Origin: Promethearchaeota archaeon
GTDB taxonomy: Archaea > Asgardarchaeota > Lokiarchaeia > Sigyniarchaeales > SOKP01
Assembly: GCA_019058445.1 (NCBI GenBank)
Contig: JAHPZA010000006.1
Coordinates: 248,001 to 312,000 of the forward strand
Length of the DNA: 64,000 bases
Reading direction: 5' to 3'
Part shown: one piece after another, positions 1 to 9,243 of the stretch
Layout: each line of letters starts with the position of its first letter
Position numbering within the stretch: position 1 is the first letter of the stretch
Position numbers and translations under genes: made by a program
Notes under the pieces: generated by a model
Told to the model about the DNA's origin: nothing
What the model saw: only the letters and a program-made list of their open reading frames with translations
The model's database searches: none

Positions 1-1
1 G

Positions 2-1288
2 AAAATCATGGACCACTTTAGAAATAAGCCTATTCCTGCGGTGAGTATTATGTTTTCTGGTGGGGAACCAACAGTACGAAAAGACTTTGCGCAGATATGT
101 AAAATGGCAAAAGATAAGGGTTTTAAGGAAGTAATTGCTGCAACGAATGGGTATGGTTTCCAGAAAAAGAAAGGAGGTCTTGAATGGACTAAAGAAGTCT
201 ATGAAGCGGGATTAGATACTCTTTATTTACAATTTGATGGAGTGAATAATGTAACTTATGAAAAAACTCGCGGAATCAAGAACTTAATGGATTATAAAAT
301 GCGAGTTATTGAAAATTGTCGAAAAGCAGGACTTTCGTCGGTCAACCTCGTCGCCACGATTGTAAATGGGGTAAATGACAAAGAAATTGGAAATATTATT
401 CAATTCTGTATTGATAATATCGATGTTGTAAGAGGGATCACCTTTCAACCCGTTTCTTTATGCGGTAGAATTGCGGCTGAAGAGCTCCAAGAACTCAGAA
501 TAACCAATGCTGATGTAATCAAAGAAATTGAAAAGCAAACTAATGGTAAGATTAATATTGAAACTGCATGGTACCCTTTAACCTCGATTGTAGAATTTGG
601 GCGCATTATCGCTTATTTAGCAGATGTAGATGCTATTGAATTTACCTGTCATCCTGATTGTGGTTTTGCGACCTATATGGTCATTGATCCAACCACAAAC
701 GAGATGGTCCCTATTACAGATTACCTTGATCCATTAGAGATTATAGATTTTTCGAATAAATTCTGGAAGAAAATTAAACATAAAGAGGAAAAGCCAATAG
801 AATTCTTTTCAAACTTTTTAGGAGATTTTGGTAAAACATTGGATAAGGGGTTAGAATTCTTAGATAAAACTCAATTAAAGGCACGATTTCTGTTAGGAAT
901 GCTACAATATATTAATAAGCCGGGAAAGCTTATGGAAATGTTCAGCAGAGTATTAATAAACGGCGATTGGGAGAGTATCAGTTCATTCACTCATGGAACT
1001 CTTCTCATCAGTTCTATGCATTTTCAAGATGCGTATAATATGGATCTTGAAAGGACAAAGCGCTGCATTGTCCATTTTGGCGTGGCAATGCCCGATGGTA
1101 CAGTTAAAGAAATTCCATTCTGCACACATAATACTTTACATAGGCCTGACATTGAGAAGCAAATTGCAAAGAAATTGACGGATAAGGTGAAAAATGAATT
1201 TGATACTGGTACAGGTCAATTATCATTAGAAGCTGAACCAGATATTATGCGTAATGGTGGATTGGAGAAGGATAAATTAGAAAAATAG
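2..1288 (+). CDS. Radical SAM protein, Tes/MJ0619-like (5' end missing)
   Basis: The frame is open from the first base of the window, so the N-terminus, including the expected CxxxCxxC iron-sulfur motif, lies upstream. What remains starts at the SAM-binding part (FSGGEPTVR) and continues as a TIM barrel. Two later cysteine-containing stretches, TCHPDCGFATY and IPFCTHNTLHR, are features I associate with the MJ0619/Tes family, whose studied member joins two archaeol chains into tetraether lipid through radical chemistry. Tetraether synthase or a related lipid-modifying enzyme is therefore the best guess; another radical SAM methyltransferase is possible. A 91-residue gene follows 11 bases downstream and is probably co-transcribed. 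Family assignment is fairly sure, substrate is not. Confidence 0.75.
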   Translation, partial: KIMDHFRNKPIPAVSIMFSGGEPTVRKDFAQICKMAKDKGFKEVIAATNGYGFQKKKGGLEWTKEVYEAGLDTLYLQFDGVNNVTYEKTRGIKNLMDYKMRVIENCRKAGLSSVNLVATIVNGVNDKEIGNIIQFCIDNIDVVRGITFQPVSLCGRIAAEELQELRITNADVIKEIEKQTNGKINIETAWYPLTSIVEFGRIIAYLADVDAIEFTCHPDCGFATYMVIDPTTNEMVPITDYLDPLEIIDFSNKFWKKIKHKEEKPIEFFSNFLGDFGKTLDKGLEFLDKTQLKARFLLGMLQYINKPGKLMEMFSRVLINGDWESISSFTHGTLLISSMHFQDAYNMDLERTKRCIVHFGVAMPDGTVKEIPFCTHNTLHRPDIEKQIAKKLTDKVKNEFDTGTGQLSLEAEPDIMRNGGLEKDKLEK

Positions 1289-1299
1289 GTGAGAAATAG

Positions 1300-1575
1300 A
1301 TGGCTGAAAAAGAATCAGAAATGAAAGTAAGAGAATTAGTTGAATTGAATACATCGGCAGCGAAAGAATATGAAGAAGCCATGTTAAATAGAGTAGAATA
1401 TTTCGCCAAGAAGAACGCTGAAAAATCTATTTTTAACAATTTCATGCAAAATACTGTTGTAAAAGGACTAAGTACAATTTTAGACCTAAAAGTAAAACTT
1501 GATGAGTCTTTAGGTAAGGAAAACTTAAAAAAAGTCCATGACGTGCTTGACCAAATCTTTTTATTTGGACTTTAA
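1300..1575 (+). CDS. Small helical protein of unknown function
   Basis: A 91-residue, charged and probably all-helical protein with no transmembrane segment or recognisable motif. It starts at ATG with GGTGAG six bases upstream, overlapping the end of the preceding radical SAM gene, so the two are almost certainly one transcription unit. That suggests an accessory or partner role, but this is inference from position only. A T-rich stretch follows the stop codon. I do not recognise the family. Confidence 0.7.
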   Translation: MAEKESEMKVRELVELNTSAAKEYEEAMLNRVEYFAKKNAEKSIFNNFMQNTVVKGLSTILDLKVKLDESLGKENLKKVHDVLDQIFLFGL

Positions 1576-1576
1576 C

Positions 1577-1640
1577 ACATTTTTTATTATTTATTTATGA
1601 TCTAATTTTTTTTAAATATTCTTTTTTAAATTTTTTTTAA
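1577..1640 (+). terminator. T-rich archaeal-type terminator
   Basis: Several runs of six to eight T residues follow directly after the stop of the 91-residue gene. Archaeal RNA polymerase terminates at such T tracts without needing a hairpin. The next gene converges from the other strand, which fits termination here. Confidence 0.5.
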
Positions 1641-1720
1641 AGCATTGAAAATTAAAAGAAAGTCCAAATTAACTTTTGATGAATAAAAAAATCAATTTGG
1701 ATTTGAGAGAGGAAAAAAAA

Positions 1721-3097
1721 TTATGAACTATTTTTTTTAACTCTATCGCGTTTTTTCTGGTGGAGTTCAGCCATTTGATTTTTGATTTCGGAAACCCTAT
1801 TTTTTGAGAGGGGGTAGAAAATTATACATATTCCTAAAATCCCAGCTGCAATCATTGGGAACACCGCCATTAATAGCCTAAGACCGAAAACCACATCGAC
1901 TCCTGGATTAGGGGTATATTCTTCCCATCCGGTTGAGGAAAACACAAGCGAAATGGTTAAGATAGAAAAAATACCTGTTATTCTCATAAAGAAATTGGTA
2001 GGCCCAAAAAACGACCCTTCCCTACGAATACCAGTTTTGAGTTCATCTTCGTCGATAATATCAGCGATTAGTAGGGTTGTAAAATATAAAAGTCCTCCAA
2101 ATCCTATTCCACTTATGACTATTACAAGGATGGCAGAATTAAAATCACTTATAAACAAGAGGGGAATAAATGAGATAAATAAAACACAGAGTGCGATAAA
2201 ATATCCTTTTTTACTTCCCTGCTTGATACCTACTTTACTCCATATAATCATGGAAGCGATTGCTACAATCTGATTTAATACTAACAATATCCCTGAAGCT
2301 AATGTGCTTTCTTCATTTAATACGAATTTACTAAATTGCGGCATAATAGTGGCTTGTAAAAGTTGGATGTATTCAAATGCGACTAACATAATAGTATAAA
2401 GAACAAACGCACGGTTCTTAAATGTGTATTTAAGACCTTGAAAGAAACCAAATTCTTGTTGACTGTCTAATTTAAATTCCTCTCTTTCCATTATTCCCCA
2501 TTTTAGAGAAATTAAAAAGGTAATCGCAACGATTATTGTTATAATAACTCCGCTGATAAGATATCCTTCTCTTACAGAAATTTCACCTATAAAAATGCTC
2601 GGGATTAAAAAGCCTCCAATGATTCCTAGTACAGAAAAAATTTGCCTATAGATATTTACTTGGGCACGATCTTCTTCTGAAGTATATAATTCTGGAAAAA
2701 GACAATCCAACGGGACTGCTATCATTGTAAAAAATGTATCAAAAGCAAAGAGAATGAGAAGAAGATACAAAAAGATGAATATTGATTCTTGAAATGGAAC
2801 AATCCAAACAATAACCATGATAACTAGAATGGGAACTAATCCCAGTACAATATAAGGTTTTCTACGTCCCCAGCGGGTGCTGGTGCGATCTGAGATGTAC
2901 CCTAACAGAGGGTCATTAATCGCATTCCATGCCGCCCATATTATATAAGCCAACGAGATATAATATACTGATAAGCCTACAGCTGAAAAATAGTATGTAA
3001 ATACCCACACCACAAATACTACTTGTATTAGCCACCCGGGTAAGAATGCGAGGGAGAATGCGGTCTTTTGTTTTATGTTAAATCCATGATCACTCAT
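1721..3097 (-). CDS. GPH-family (MelB-type) sodium/proton:solute symporter, GPH-1
   Basis: A 458-residue protein with about 12 hydrophobic helices and the MFS_2/GPH hallmark in the first helices, WNAINDPLLGYISDRT followed by RWGRRKPY. In E. coli MelB the matching motif carries two acidic cation-site residues (Asp55 and Asp59); here the first is Asn and the second Asp. The family moves sugars, sugar acids or, in some animals, lysolipids. A conserved D-E-D-E-L-K-TG-R-REGSFFG stretch between the last helices is present. Substrate unknown. It converges on the radical SAM unit and lies downstream of a zinc alcohol dehydrogenase on the same strand, with 48 bases between. Confidence 0.85.
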   Translation of the reverse strand: MSDHGFNIKQKTAFSLAFLPGWLIQVVFVVWVFTYYFSAVGLSVYYISLAYIIWAAWNAINDPLLGYISDRTSTRWGRRKPYIVLGLVPILVIMVIVWIVPFQESIFIFLYLLLILFAFDTFFTMIAVPLDCLFPELYTSEEDRAQVNIYRQIFSVLGIIGGFLIPSIFIGEISVREGYLISGVIITIIVAITFLISLKWGIMEREEFKLDSQQEFGFFQGLKYTFKNRAFVLYTIMLVAFEYIQLLQATIMPQFSKFVLNEESTLASGILLVLNQIVAIASMIIWSKVGIKQGSKKGYFIALCVLFISFIPLLFISDFNSAILVIVISGIGFGGLLYFTTLLIADIIDEDELKTGIRREGSFFGPTNFFMRITGIFSILTISLVFSSTGWEEYTPNPGVDVVFGLRLLMAVFPMIAAGILGICIIFYPLSKNRVSEIKNQMAELHQKKRDRVKKNSS

Positions 3098-3145
3098 CTT
3101 AGGTTATGGTAATTTTTAAGCAATTTAATAATTTGACTTTTGAGT

Positions 3146-4162
3146 TTATGGTTCTACCAGTATTTTTATATCCTTGATTTCGGGATCAATTCCACATTCG
3201 AATCCCTCCTCAACAATATCGTCCAGAGGAATGATTTTGGTAACTATAGGGTCTGGATCAATTAGTTTACGAGCAACTAAATCAATTGCAAACTCATAAT
3301 CCTGCCTAATACAACTAATAATCCCTTGAATGCGATTTTGGTTTATAACATATTTGAGAAGATTAATTTCAACCGGTTTATCCCAGAGTCCGATTTGTAC
3401 AATTGTACCTCCCTTACATACCACATCAAGAGCAGCGTTTACTAAAACAGGTGCACCTGAGCACTCAAATACGAAGTCAGCACCCGATGCACCTCTTTTA
3501 TTAGCTCGTTTAATTTTCGTCAAGAAAAGCTTTTTTAAAGCGTAATCCGGGTCAAATTTTTTAGCTATTTCTAATCTATAGGGATTTTTATCAACAACTA
3601 CAATGCTACTCGCTCCTGCGATTTTTAAACATTGCAACATGAATTGTCCAATTGTTCCTAGACCAAATACCACAGCAGAATTACCTGCGACGAAATTAAC
3701 TTCTCTCAATGCGCATAAACCTGTTCCTATTTGATCAAATACGGTGCCGTGTTTAAAAGGAATTACATCTGGAAGGGAAATAAGACATTGAACTGGAACC
3801 ACTAGAAATTCCTCAAAACCTCCATTTCTTCCGATTCCAATCCCTTCAAAAGAACCATCGCATAAATTAGTATTCCCTCTTTGACAATAAAAACATTTTC
3901 CGCACGGCAGCCCTGGAAAAATTGTTACTCGATCACCTATTTTCCATCTTTTTACTTCAGATCCTATCTCTGCGATAGTCCCTGTAATTTCATGTCCTAA
4001 TACACAAGGAGCTGGCCATAATCCAGTTTTATAGAATTCTAGATCTGAGCCACATATTCCAGCATACTTTACTTTTACTAACACCTCTCCTTTTTGAGGA
4101 GCAGGTTTTGGAATATCTACAATCCTAATTTGTTTTTTTCCTTCATATAATGCAGCCTTCAT
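3146..4162 (-). CDS. Zinc-dependent medium-chain alcohol/sorbitol dehydrogenase
   Basis: A 338-residue MDR-superfamily enzyme. Catalytic zinc ligands are visible at Cys37 (GICGSD) and His57-Glu58 (LGHEITG), structural zinc ligands at Cys87, 90, 93 and 101, and a Rossmann NAD(P) motif in FGLGTIGQ. The reading frame extends 41 codons further upstream, but the ATG at 4162 is chosen because AGGAGG sits six bases before it and the family begins with this sequence. It would oxidise an alcohol or polyol; threonine dehydrogenase or sorbitol dehydrogenase types are the nearest by pattern. It precedes GPH-1, so substrate import and oxidation could be linked. Confidence 0.88.
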   Translation of the reverse strand: MKAALYEGKKQIRIVDIPKPAPQKGEVLVKVKYAGICGSDLEFYKTGLWPAPCVLGHEITGTIAEIGSEVKRWKIGDRVTIFPGLPCGKCFYCQRGNTNLCDGSFEGIGIGRNGGFEEFLVVPVQCLISLPDVIPFKHGTVFDQIGTGLCALREVNFVAGNSAVVFGLGTIGQFMLQCLKIAGASSIVVVDKNPYRLEIAKKFDPDYALKKLFLTKIKRANKRGASGADFVFECSGAPVLVNAALDVVCKGGTIVQIGLWDKPVEINLLKYVINQNRIQGIISCIRQDYEFAIDLVARKLIDPDPIVTKIIPLDDIVEEGFECGIDPEIKDIKILVEP

Positions 4163-4235
4163 AATTATCCTCCTTAAATTATGGATTAATATTTTCAAAA
4201 TGTATTTTTGAGATGATAATTTAAATAAGATTATT

Positions 4236-5318
4236 GTGGCTTTTAATTTAATTACCTTACCTGTTATTATTGTATTTTTAGCCAATGGTTTTGGACAATT
4301 AATTTATGCTATACAATTACAAAGAAAATTTCCAAATGAACATAATTTTGTCAACTCACTTATAATTTTTTTACTCTGGATTCTCGCAGCTATTTTATAT
4401 CCTCATTTTTATTCAACATCCAATGCAAAGATAATATTTTTTCAAATGCTTTCTACAATTTTTATTTGTTGCATCACTCCACTTATATTAGCTCTCATTT
4501 TACTTTACCAATATCAATTTGTTATAAAAAAAAATCCAGATATCAAACAAAAACGCAATATTGAAAGTTATTTAAGGAATTTCGACAAATTTAATAATGA
4601 AATTGAGGATATTAGAGCATATAATTTAAGTACGGATATCCATAGAAAAGCTCTACATTTAATTCCGGCAGGGATTATTATCTTTCTTTGGGTCTTTGCA
4701 GTCTATATATGGGCAGGAATATGGAAATCAGACCAAATATGGGGCATTAGTGGTGAAGATTTTGGAAGATTTTTAATATTTACAGTAGGTTTTTCTGGAA
4801 TTTTAGTGTTCGCAACGTTAGATTATGTTCGATTATCCTATATTTTTGAAAAGCGTAACATTTACCACTTTTTACCGGGTATGGTGTCTGATTTATTATC
4901 AAAGACAATAAAAAGAAGAGAAATTTATGAGTTTACAAAACCCGCTGCTTTAGTTCTTGCGTTTGTTCCTGTATTTTTTTTTTCATTTGGAATTTTTGCC
5001 GCTGCTGCACTTATCGCAACCCTAGGTGATGGTGCAGCATCCATTTTTGGAATGAGATTTGGTAAGCGAAACTTTCCTAAAAATAGTAAAAAAACGGTAA
5101 TTGGTTATTTTGCAGGATTTTTGGCTTCTTTGATAGTAAGTATGACTGCTTTATGGATATTTGAATCCGAATTAGTATTGATAAAAATTATAGTAATAGC
5201 TCTTGGAGGAGCCATTATGTTTTTAGTTATTGATTTATTAAGCCTTAAGATTGATGATAATATCTTAAATCCAATATTTTGTGCCTTAATAATGGGAATT
5301 CTATATTTTACTCTATAA
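4236..5318 (+). CDS. Dolichol kinase / CTP-transferase family membrane protein
   Basis: About nine membrane helices over 360 residues. The central motif DIHRKALHLIPAG and the later LGDGAASIFGMRFGKR with a following KTVIGYFAG segment match the SEC59/DGK1/VTE5 group of CTP-dependent lipid kinases and phosphatidate cytidylyltransferases. It probably uses CTP to phosphorylate a polyprenol or to activate a phospholipid. The start is GTG at 4236, divergent from the alcohol dehydrogenase with a 73-base gap. A second, shorter member of the group is encoded at 45093-45842 beside lipid genes. Family likely, exact reaction open. Confidence 0.7.
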   Translation: MAFNLITLPVIIVFLANGFGQLIYAIQLQRKFPNEHNFVNSLIIFLLWILAAILYPHFYSTSNAKIIFFQMLSTIFICCITPLILALILLYQYQFVIKKNPDIKQKRNIESYLRNFDKFNNEIEDIRAYNLSTDIHRKALHLIPAGIIIFLWVFAVYIWAGIWKSDQIWGISGEDFGRFLIFTVGFSGILVFATLDYVRLSYIFEKRNIYHFLPGMVSDLLSKTIKRREIYEFTKPAALVLAFVPVFFFSFGIFAAAALIATLGDGAASIFGMRFGKRNFPKNSKKTVIGYFAGFLASLIVSMTALWIFESELVLIKIIVIALGGAIMFLVIDLLSLKIDDNILNPIFCALIMGILYFTL

Positions 5319-5335
5319 TTTTAAAGAAAATCGGG

Positions 5336-6352
5336 CTACCAGCGCCACTTAATTGCTTCTGCGTGCCCTAAAACATTCTCAACTTGAACTTTAGTGCCAT
5401 CATCTAATATTACGTTTCCAGAATAATATCCATAGGCAATAACTGACTTAGAGTTGAAGATCACAAAATTCATCCCCGATTGATGATGAAAAATTGGTTT
5501 TAAGGTCATCTCAAATCGTCCATCTTCACTGGTAAACTGCCAGGGGTCCATAGGATCTTCGGGAACGTGAAATTTGATTGGTCCCAGTTTGTGGCCTCTT
5601 CCATCATAACCAACCATATTTTTATCGTGAAGGGCTGGATCTTCGTAAGAGTGTCCATGGCTAAACCATATCTCGTGTCCATCTACTGTCTTACCTGATG
5701 CTCCACCCCAGTACCAATTGATTTTATACGGCCAGACTCCTCGACCCCAATCAAGACGACAATAGCAATTTTCGGGAGAAAACTTATAAGCTTTATCACC
5801 GAAAAATACGGTTCCTTCGACTGGCATCCACATTATTTTATCTGAATAGTAAAAAAGTTTTTTCTTTTTGTAGCGATTTACTTTTACAATTGAGTCTTTA
5901 GAAGGATCTTGATATAATACTAAACTTCCTTTCAGCCCTTTTTCTGAGAAAGTAGGAAAATCGAAAGAAATTTCCCTTTGATCTGCTAATTTTTTAATAG
6001 TCAGGTCAAACATCTCATTATGAAATTCAATATCTCCTTGTTGTGAACTTGTTGGAAGGTTCCAAGTCCCTTTCGTGAAGAATTTTTGTAGCCCTCCCAC
6101 ATAGACCTTTTGTTCTTTATAATCCATTACTTCGAAGGTAACAAGACCCATATACCCTACATCAGCAATTGTCACACTAAAATTATAATCTGGATGGTTA
6201 ACTACATAATTATCCCACTCTTTAAGACGATGCCATTTAGCACGGACTTTTTCTCGATTATAGCGCACAATTGGCTTTCTTGCCCATCCATCTTGAATGA
6301 GCACACCATTGTCATCAAACAAATCGGATGGTTCAGTAATTTCTTTACTCAT
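5336..6352 (-). CDS. DUF2804 family protein
   Basis: A 338-residue soluble protein without signal peptide. The N-terminal pattern of an LFDDNG-L segment followed by GWARKPIVRYNRE, then a W-rich middle (KINWYWGGASG, MPVEGTVFFGDK), fits the DUF2804 family, whose biochemical function is not established as far as I know. Predicted to be mostly beta strand, lipocalin-like in general look. Start supported by AAGGAG eight bases upstream of the ATG. It stands alone, converging on the preceding CTP-transferase-like gene with only 17 bases between. Confidence 0.7.
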   Translation of the reverse strand: MSKEITEPSDLFDDNGVLIQDGWARKPIVRYNREKVRAKWHRLKEWDNYVVNHPDYNFSVTIADVGYMGLVTFEVMDYKEQKVYVGGLQKFFTKGTWNLPTSSQQGDIEFHNEMFDLTIKKLADQREISFDFPTFSEKGLKGSLVLYQDPSKDSIVKVNRYKKKKLFYYSDKIMWMPVEGTVFFGDKAYKFSPENCYCRLDWGRGVWPYKINWYWGGASGKTVDGHEIWFSHGHSYEDPALHDKNMVGYDGRGHKLGPIKFHVPEDPMDPWQFTSEDGRFEMTLKPIFHHQSGMNFVIFNSKSVIAYGYYSGNVILDDGTKVQVENVLGHAEAIKWRW

Positions 6353-6701
6353 GTGAAATTCTCCTTATTTGAAATATATGTAATTTATATTATAATACAT
6401 CTTAAAGATTATTAAAACTAATTTTACGAATATTAAATTGCGTTATGTGTAGATCAAATGTTTCATGACACAATAAAAGGGTAATTTAGAAACATAGTTA
6501 TCTACCCATTAATGAGTTGTTGAAATGAATTATTTTCCATCTTTACAATTAGATTTATCTGGCACCTTTGAGGCTTTCTTCTTGAAATATTTAAATTAAA
6601 TTCTGATTTAGGTTTTTTAATGATAGAATTCATTTTTTATCATTAATCTGATTTTTTAATAGTAGTTTACGTTTTCTTGTAATTATTAAAAAGGGCAAAA
6701 A

Positions 6702-6710
6702 CTTATATTA
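6702..6710 (+). promoter_or_regulatory. Predicted TATA box of the rib/arf operon
   Basis: The sequence CTTATATTA, preceded by a purine-rich AAAGGGCAAAAA stretch that could serve as BRE, lies 71 to 79 bases before the ribB ATG. Transcription would then start about 25 bases further on, around 6728-6736, inside the inverted repeat that follows. Confidence 0.45.
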
Positions 6711-6721
6711 ATTAAGACTTG

Positions 6722-6745
6722 TTTCTACTCATGATTGAGTAGAAA
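6722..6745. promoter_or_regulatory. 10-bp inverted repeat, candidate operator of the flavin operon
   Basis: TTTCTACTCA (6722-6731) and TGAGTAGAAA (6736-6745) are perfect complements separated by TGAT. The repeat falls about 11 bases after the TATA box, over the predicted transcription start and 35 bases before the ribB ATG. That is where a repressor would block initiation. Archaeal flavin genes are known to be controlled by the RbkR repressor in several lineages; whether this site is of that type is not known. A short 5'-UTR hairpin is the alternative. Confidence 0.5.
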
Positions 6746-6780
6746 GCAAAAAAAATAATTGTAATTAATTGAGAATTTAC

Positions 6781-7506
6781 ATGAATGAAAATGTAGAACA
6801 GGCAATTAGAGAATTAGCCCAAGGAAATTTCATACTAGTATATGATGTTGATGGGAGGGAAGAAGAAGTAGATCTGGTGTGCTTAGCAGAGAAAGTTACA
6901 CCAAATCATGTGTATCATTTACGTAATGATGCTGGGGGTTTGATTTGTATAGCTATGCATGCTAAAATAGCCGAGAAATTAGGGTTGCCTTTCATGTTAG
7001 AGATTTATTCAAATGTGTTAAGTCAATATTCAATTTTTAGCAAAATTTCACCCAATGTTGCATGTCCTTATGGTGATAAACCATCATTTTCAGTTACCAT
7101 TAATCATATTGATACATATACAGGTATCACTGATAATGATCGTAGTTTAACTATTAGGGAATTTGGGCTACTTGGATCTCAAATTTATCAAAATGGAGCA
7201 AAAAGTAAATATTATAGAGATAAATTTGGAGAAAAATTTAGAGCTCCAGGGCACACACATCTATTGATTGCAAACCGACAATTGTTAAAAAAAAGATTAG
7301 GGCATACAGAATTAACTGTTACCTTAGCATTATTAGGGGGTCTTTCTCCAATTTCAGTATTATGTGAAATGTTAGATGGAACAACTGGCAAGGCACTTTC
7401 AATTAAAAAAGCAAGAGAGTATGCCAATAGAAACAAATTAATTATGGTTAAAGGTAAAGAGATTGTTGAAGCTTTTGATGAATATCTTAATAAGGTGAAA
7501 ATTTGA
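6781..7506 (+). CDS. ribB: 3,4-dihydroxy-2-butanone 4-phosphate synthase
   Basis: Converts ribulose 5-phosphate to the four-carbon unit of the riboflavin xylene ring plus formate. The acidic metal/active-site loop is seen near residues 22-31 (DVDGREEEVD), the PGHTHLL segment and the GHTELTV segment carry the other conserved residues, and 241 residues is normal for the archaeal enzyme. An upstream in-frame TTG at 6769 is possible, but the ATG at 6781 gives the usual N-terminus. It is the first gene of the flavin operon and overlaps ribC by four bases. Confidence 0.93.
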   Translation: MNENVEQAIRELAQGNFILVYDVDGREEEVDLVCLAEKVTPNHVYHLRNDAGGLICIAMHAKIAEKLGLPFMLEIYSNVLSQYSIFSKISPNVACPYGDKPSFSVTINHIDTYTGITDNDRSLTIREFGLLGSQIYQNGAKSKYYRDKFGEKFRAPGHTHLLIANRQLLKKRLGHTELTVTLALLGGLSPISVLCEMLDGTTGKALSIKKAREYANRNKLIMVKGKEIVEAFDEYLNKVKI

Positions 7507-7976
7507 GCAAAATAACTGTTGGTATTGTGGATACAACTTTTGCGCGAGTAGATATGGGACGCATGGCAATAAATGAAATTGAGAATACAACTAGTAATGT
7601 AAATCTTATTAGATATACAGTTCCGGGCATGAAAGATTTGCCTGTTGCGTGTAAAATTCTTTTTGATCAACATGAATGTGAAATGTGTTTAGCTCTTGGA
7701 ATGCCTGGTCCAGATGATAAAGATAAAGTATGTGCTCACGAGGCAAGCCAAGGTATTATAATGTGCCAATTAATGACAGGAAAACATATCATTGAATGTT
7801 TTGTACATGAAGATGAAGCAAAAACTCCAGATGAATTAATTAAGGTATGTGATAATAGGGCACGAGAACATGCTCAAAATGTTTTGAAACTATTATTTGA
7901 AAAAGATTGGCTAAACAAAAATGCTGGAATGGGATTAAGACAAGGGTATCCCGATGTTGGGCCAATTAAATCCTAA
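7503..7976 (+). CDS. ribC: Archaeal-type riboflavin synthase
   Basis: Dismutates two 6,7-dimethyl-8-ribityllumazines to riboflavin. The 157-residue protein is the archaeal form, related to lumazine synthase rather than to the bacterial two-barrel enzyme: [12 protein letters not shown] at the N-terminus, [10 protein letters not shown] in the middle and [12 protein letters not shown] thereafter. It starts at TTG within the overlap TTGA with the ribB stop, with AAGGTGA upstream inside ribB, so the two are translationally coupled. Confidence 0.92.
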   Translation: MSKITVGIVDTTFARVDMGRMAINEIENTTSNVNLIRYTVPGMKDLPVACKILFDQHECEMCLALGMPGPDDKDKVCAHEASQGIIMCQLMTGKHIIECFVHEDEAKTPDELIKVCDNRAREHAQNVLKLLFEKDWLNKNAGMGLRQGYPDVGPIKS

Positions 7977-7990
7977 TAAGGTGTAGAAAA

Positions 7991-8425
7991 ATGAGTGAAA
8001 ATAAAATTAAAATTGGGATCGTTGTTGGAGAATTCCATTATGACATTACAGAAAATATGTTAAATAAGGCTGTAGAACATGCCGAATTTTTGGGATGTGA
8101 TGTTGTGGAAGTATTTAAGGTGCCAGGTAGTTTTGATATGCCTTTAGCAATAAAAAACTTATTAGCAAAGGATATCATTGAAGGTGTTGTTTGTTTGGGA
8201 GCAGTAATTAAAGGAGACACTGATCATGATCAGATTGTTGCCCAACACGCAGCAAGAAAAATGGTAGACTTATCATTAGATTTTAATAAACCTGTCTCAT
8301 TGGGAGTTTCAGGACCTGGAATGACTAGAGTTGAAGCAGTTGAGAGAATTGAGGATTTTGCACGCCGTTCTGTAGAAAGTGTGGTCAAAATGGTAAGGAG
8401 AATACGAGATTCTAATAAAAGTTGA
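7991..8425 (+). CDS. ribH: 6,7-dimethyl-8-ribityllumazine synthase
   Basis: Condenses the ribB product with 5-amino-6-ribitylamino-uracil. Family motifs are clear: [12 protein letters not shown] and [13 protein letters not shown], the latter with the catalytic histidine. 144 residues is the usual length of this icosahedron- or pentamer-forming enzyme. ATG start with AAGGTG seven bases upstream, 14 bases after ribC. Sits between ribC and arfA in one operon. Confidence 0.93.
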   Translation: MSENKIKIGIVVGEFHYDITENMLNKAVEHAEFLGCDVVEVFKVPGSFDMPLAIKNLLAKDIIEGVVCLGAVIKGDTDHDQIVAQHAARKMVDLSLDFNKPVSLGVSGPGMTRVEAVERIEDFARRSVESVVKMVRRIRDSNKS

Positions 8426-8435
8426 GGTTGTTTTA

Positions 8436-9191
8436 TTGATACAAATAACTTATATTCAAATTGACAATTTCGGACCATTTACAGAAGAAATGGGTAACTA
8501 TAGAGAGCATAAAATTCAAATTCTTCTCTCAGAAATATATATTTTCTTACAAAAACAATTTAATCGCTATGGAAGTCTTGTATTTTCTGCCTCAAAAGAT
8601 AATATGATGGCGGTTTCAAATGGAATATCCATAAAGCATCATCAAATTTTTATTAATAAATTAGAAAAAAAATTTCCTATCACAGTCAGTATGGGAATTG
8701 GAATAGGAGATACCCCATTAAATGCTCAAATTGAAGCATCAAAAGCATTAATTGCTAAGGGAAGTGCACAGTCTTCAAGAAAAAAAGTACTCGCATATAA
8801 TGGTCACAAATTGCCTGTAAAAAAGAGTGTTAAAGTTGCTCACATTGATATAAATTACTATACGAAATTAGCTACAGATGTAAATCCGTTCTATAAAAAT
8901 TATATAGATTTGAATAGAGGTTATTTAACATTAATGGAAAATTTCCAAACTATAGGCATTCTTTGCTTTTTCAATGGAGGAGATAATTTTATTTGCATAT
9001 GTCCTCCATCAATGGAACCTGATGAATTAATACCAACAATAAACTTATTTGAATTTAAACATAAACCATGGAAATTGAAAGCAGGGATTGGAGTTGGAGA
9101 TACTATTTTAGAAGCAATATCTAAGGCAAATATTTGTTTAAAGGAAATACGAGAAAATCATAATACAAAACAAATTATGGTTCTAAATTGA
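8436..9191 (+). CDS. arfA: GTP cyclohydrolase III
   Basis: Opens GTP to the formylamino-pyrimidine nucleotide that starts riboflavin, FO and F420 synthesis in archaea. The 251 residues show two tandem ferredoxin-like halves, each with a short GIGIGDT or GIGVGDT segment (residues about 86-92 and 215-221), as expected for this nucleotidyl-cyclase-like family. Start is TTG at 8436 with GAGG nine bases upstream, ten bases after the ribH stop. The next step is encoded by the following gene. Confidence 0.9.
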   Translation: MIQITYIQIDNFGPFTEEMGNYREHKIQILLSEIYIFLQKQFNRYGSLVFSASKDNMMAVSNGISIKHHQIFINKLEKKFPITVSMGIGIGDTPLNAQIEASKALIAKGSAQSSRKKVLAYNGHKLPVKKSVKVAHIDINYYTKLATDVNPFYKNYIDLNRGYLTLMENFQTIGILCFFNGGDNFICICPPSMEPDELIPTINLFEFKHKPWKLKAGIGVGDTILEAISKANICLKEIRENHNTKQIMVLN

Positions 9192-9243
9192 GGTTTTTTG
9201 TGATTCAGACTTTTTTATTACTGCGCTAAATAGTGATTGTTAT

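Larger units (their letters stand above)
6353..6780. other. Intergenic region upstream of the flavin operon
   Basis: This 428-base AT-rich gap separates two divergent genes. It holds the Shine-Dalgarno of the DUF2804 gene at its left end, and a TATA-like box and a long inverted repeat at its right end (listed separately). I see no convincing small gene or RNA in the rest. Confidence 0.6.

Noticed and set aside
3146..4285. Upstream start at 4285 for the alcohol dehydrogenase, adding 41 residues
   Set aside because: The extension has no similarity to the family, overlaps the divergent gene start at 4236, and a strong AGGAGG lies before the internal ATG at 4162.
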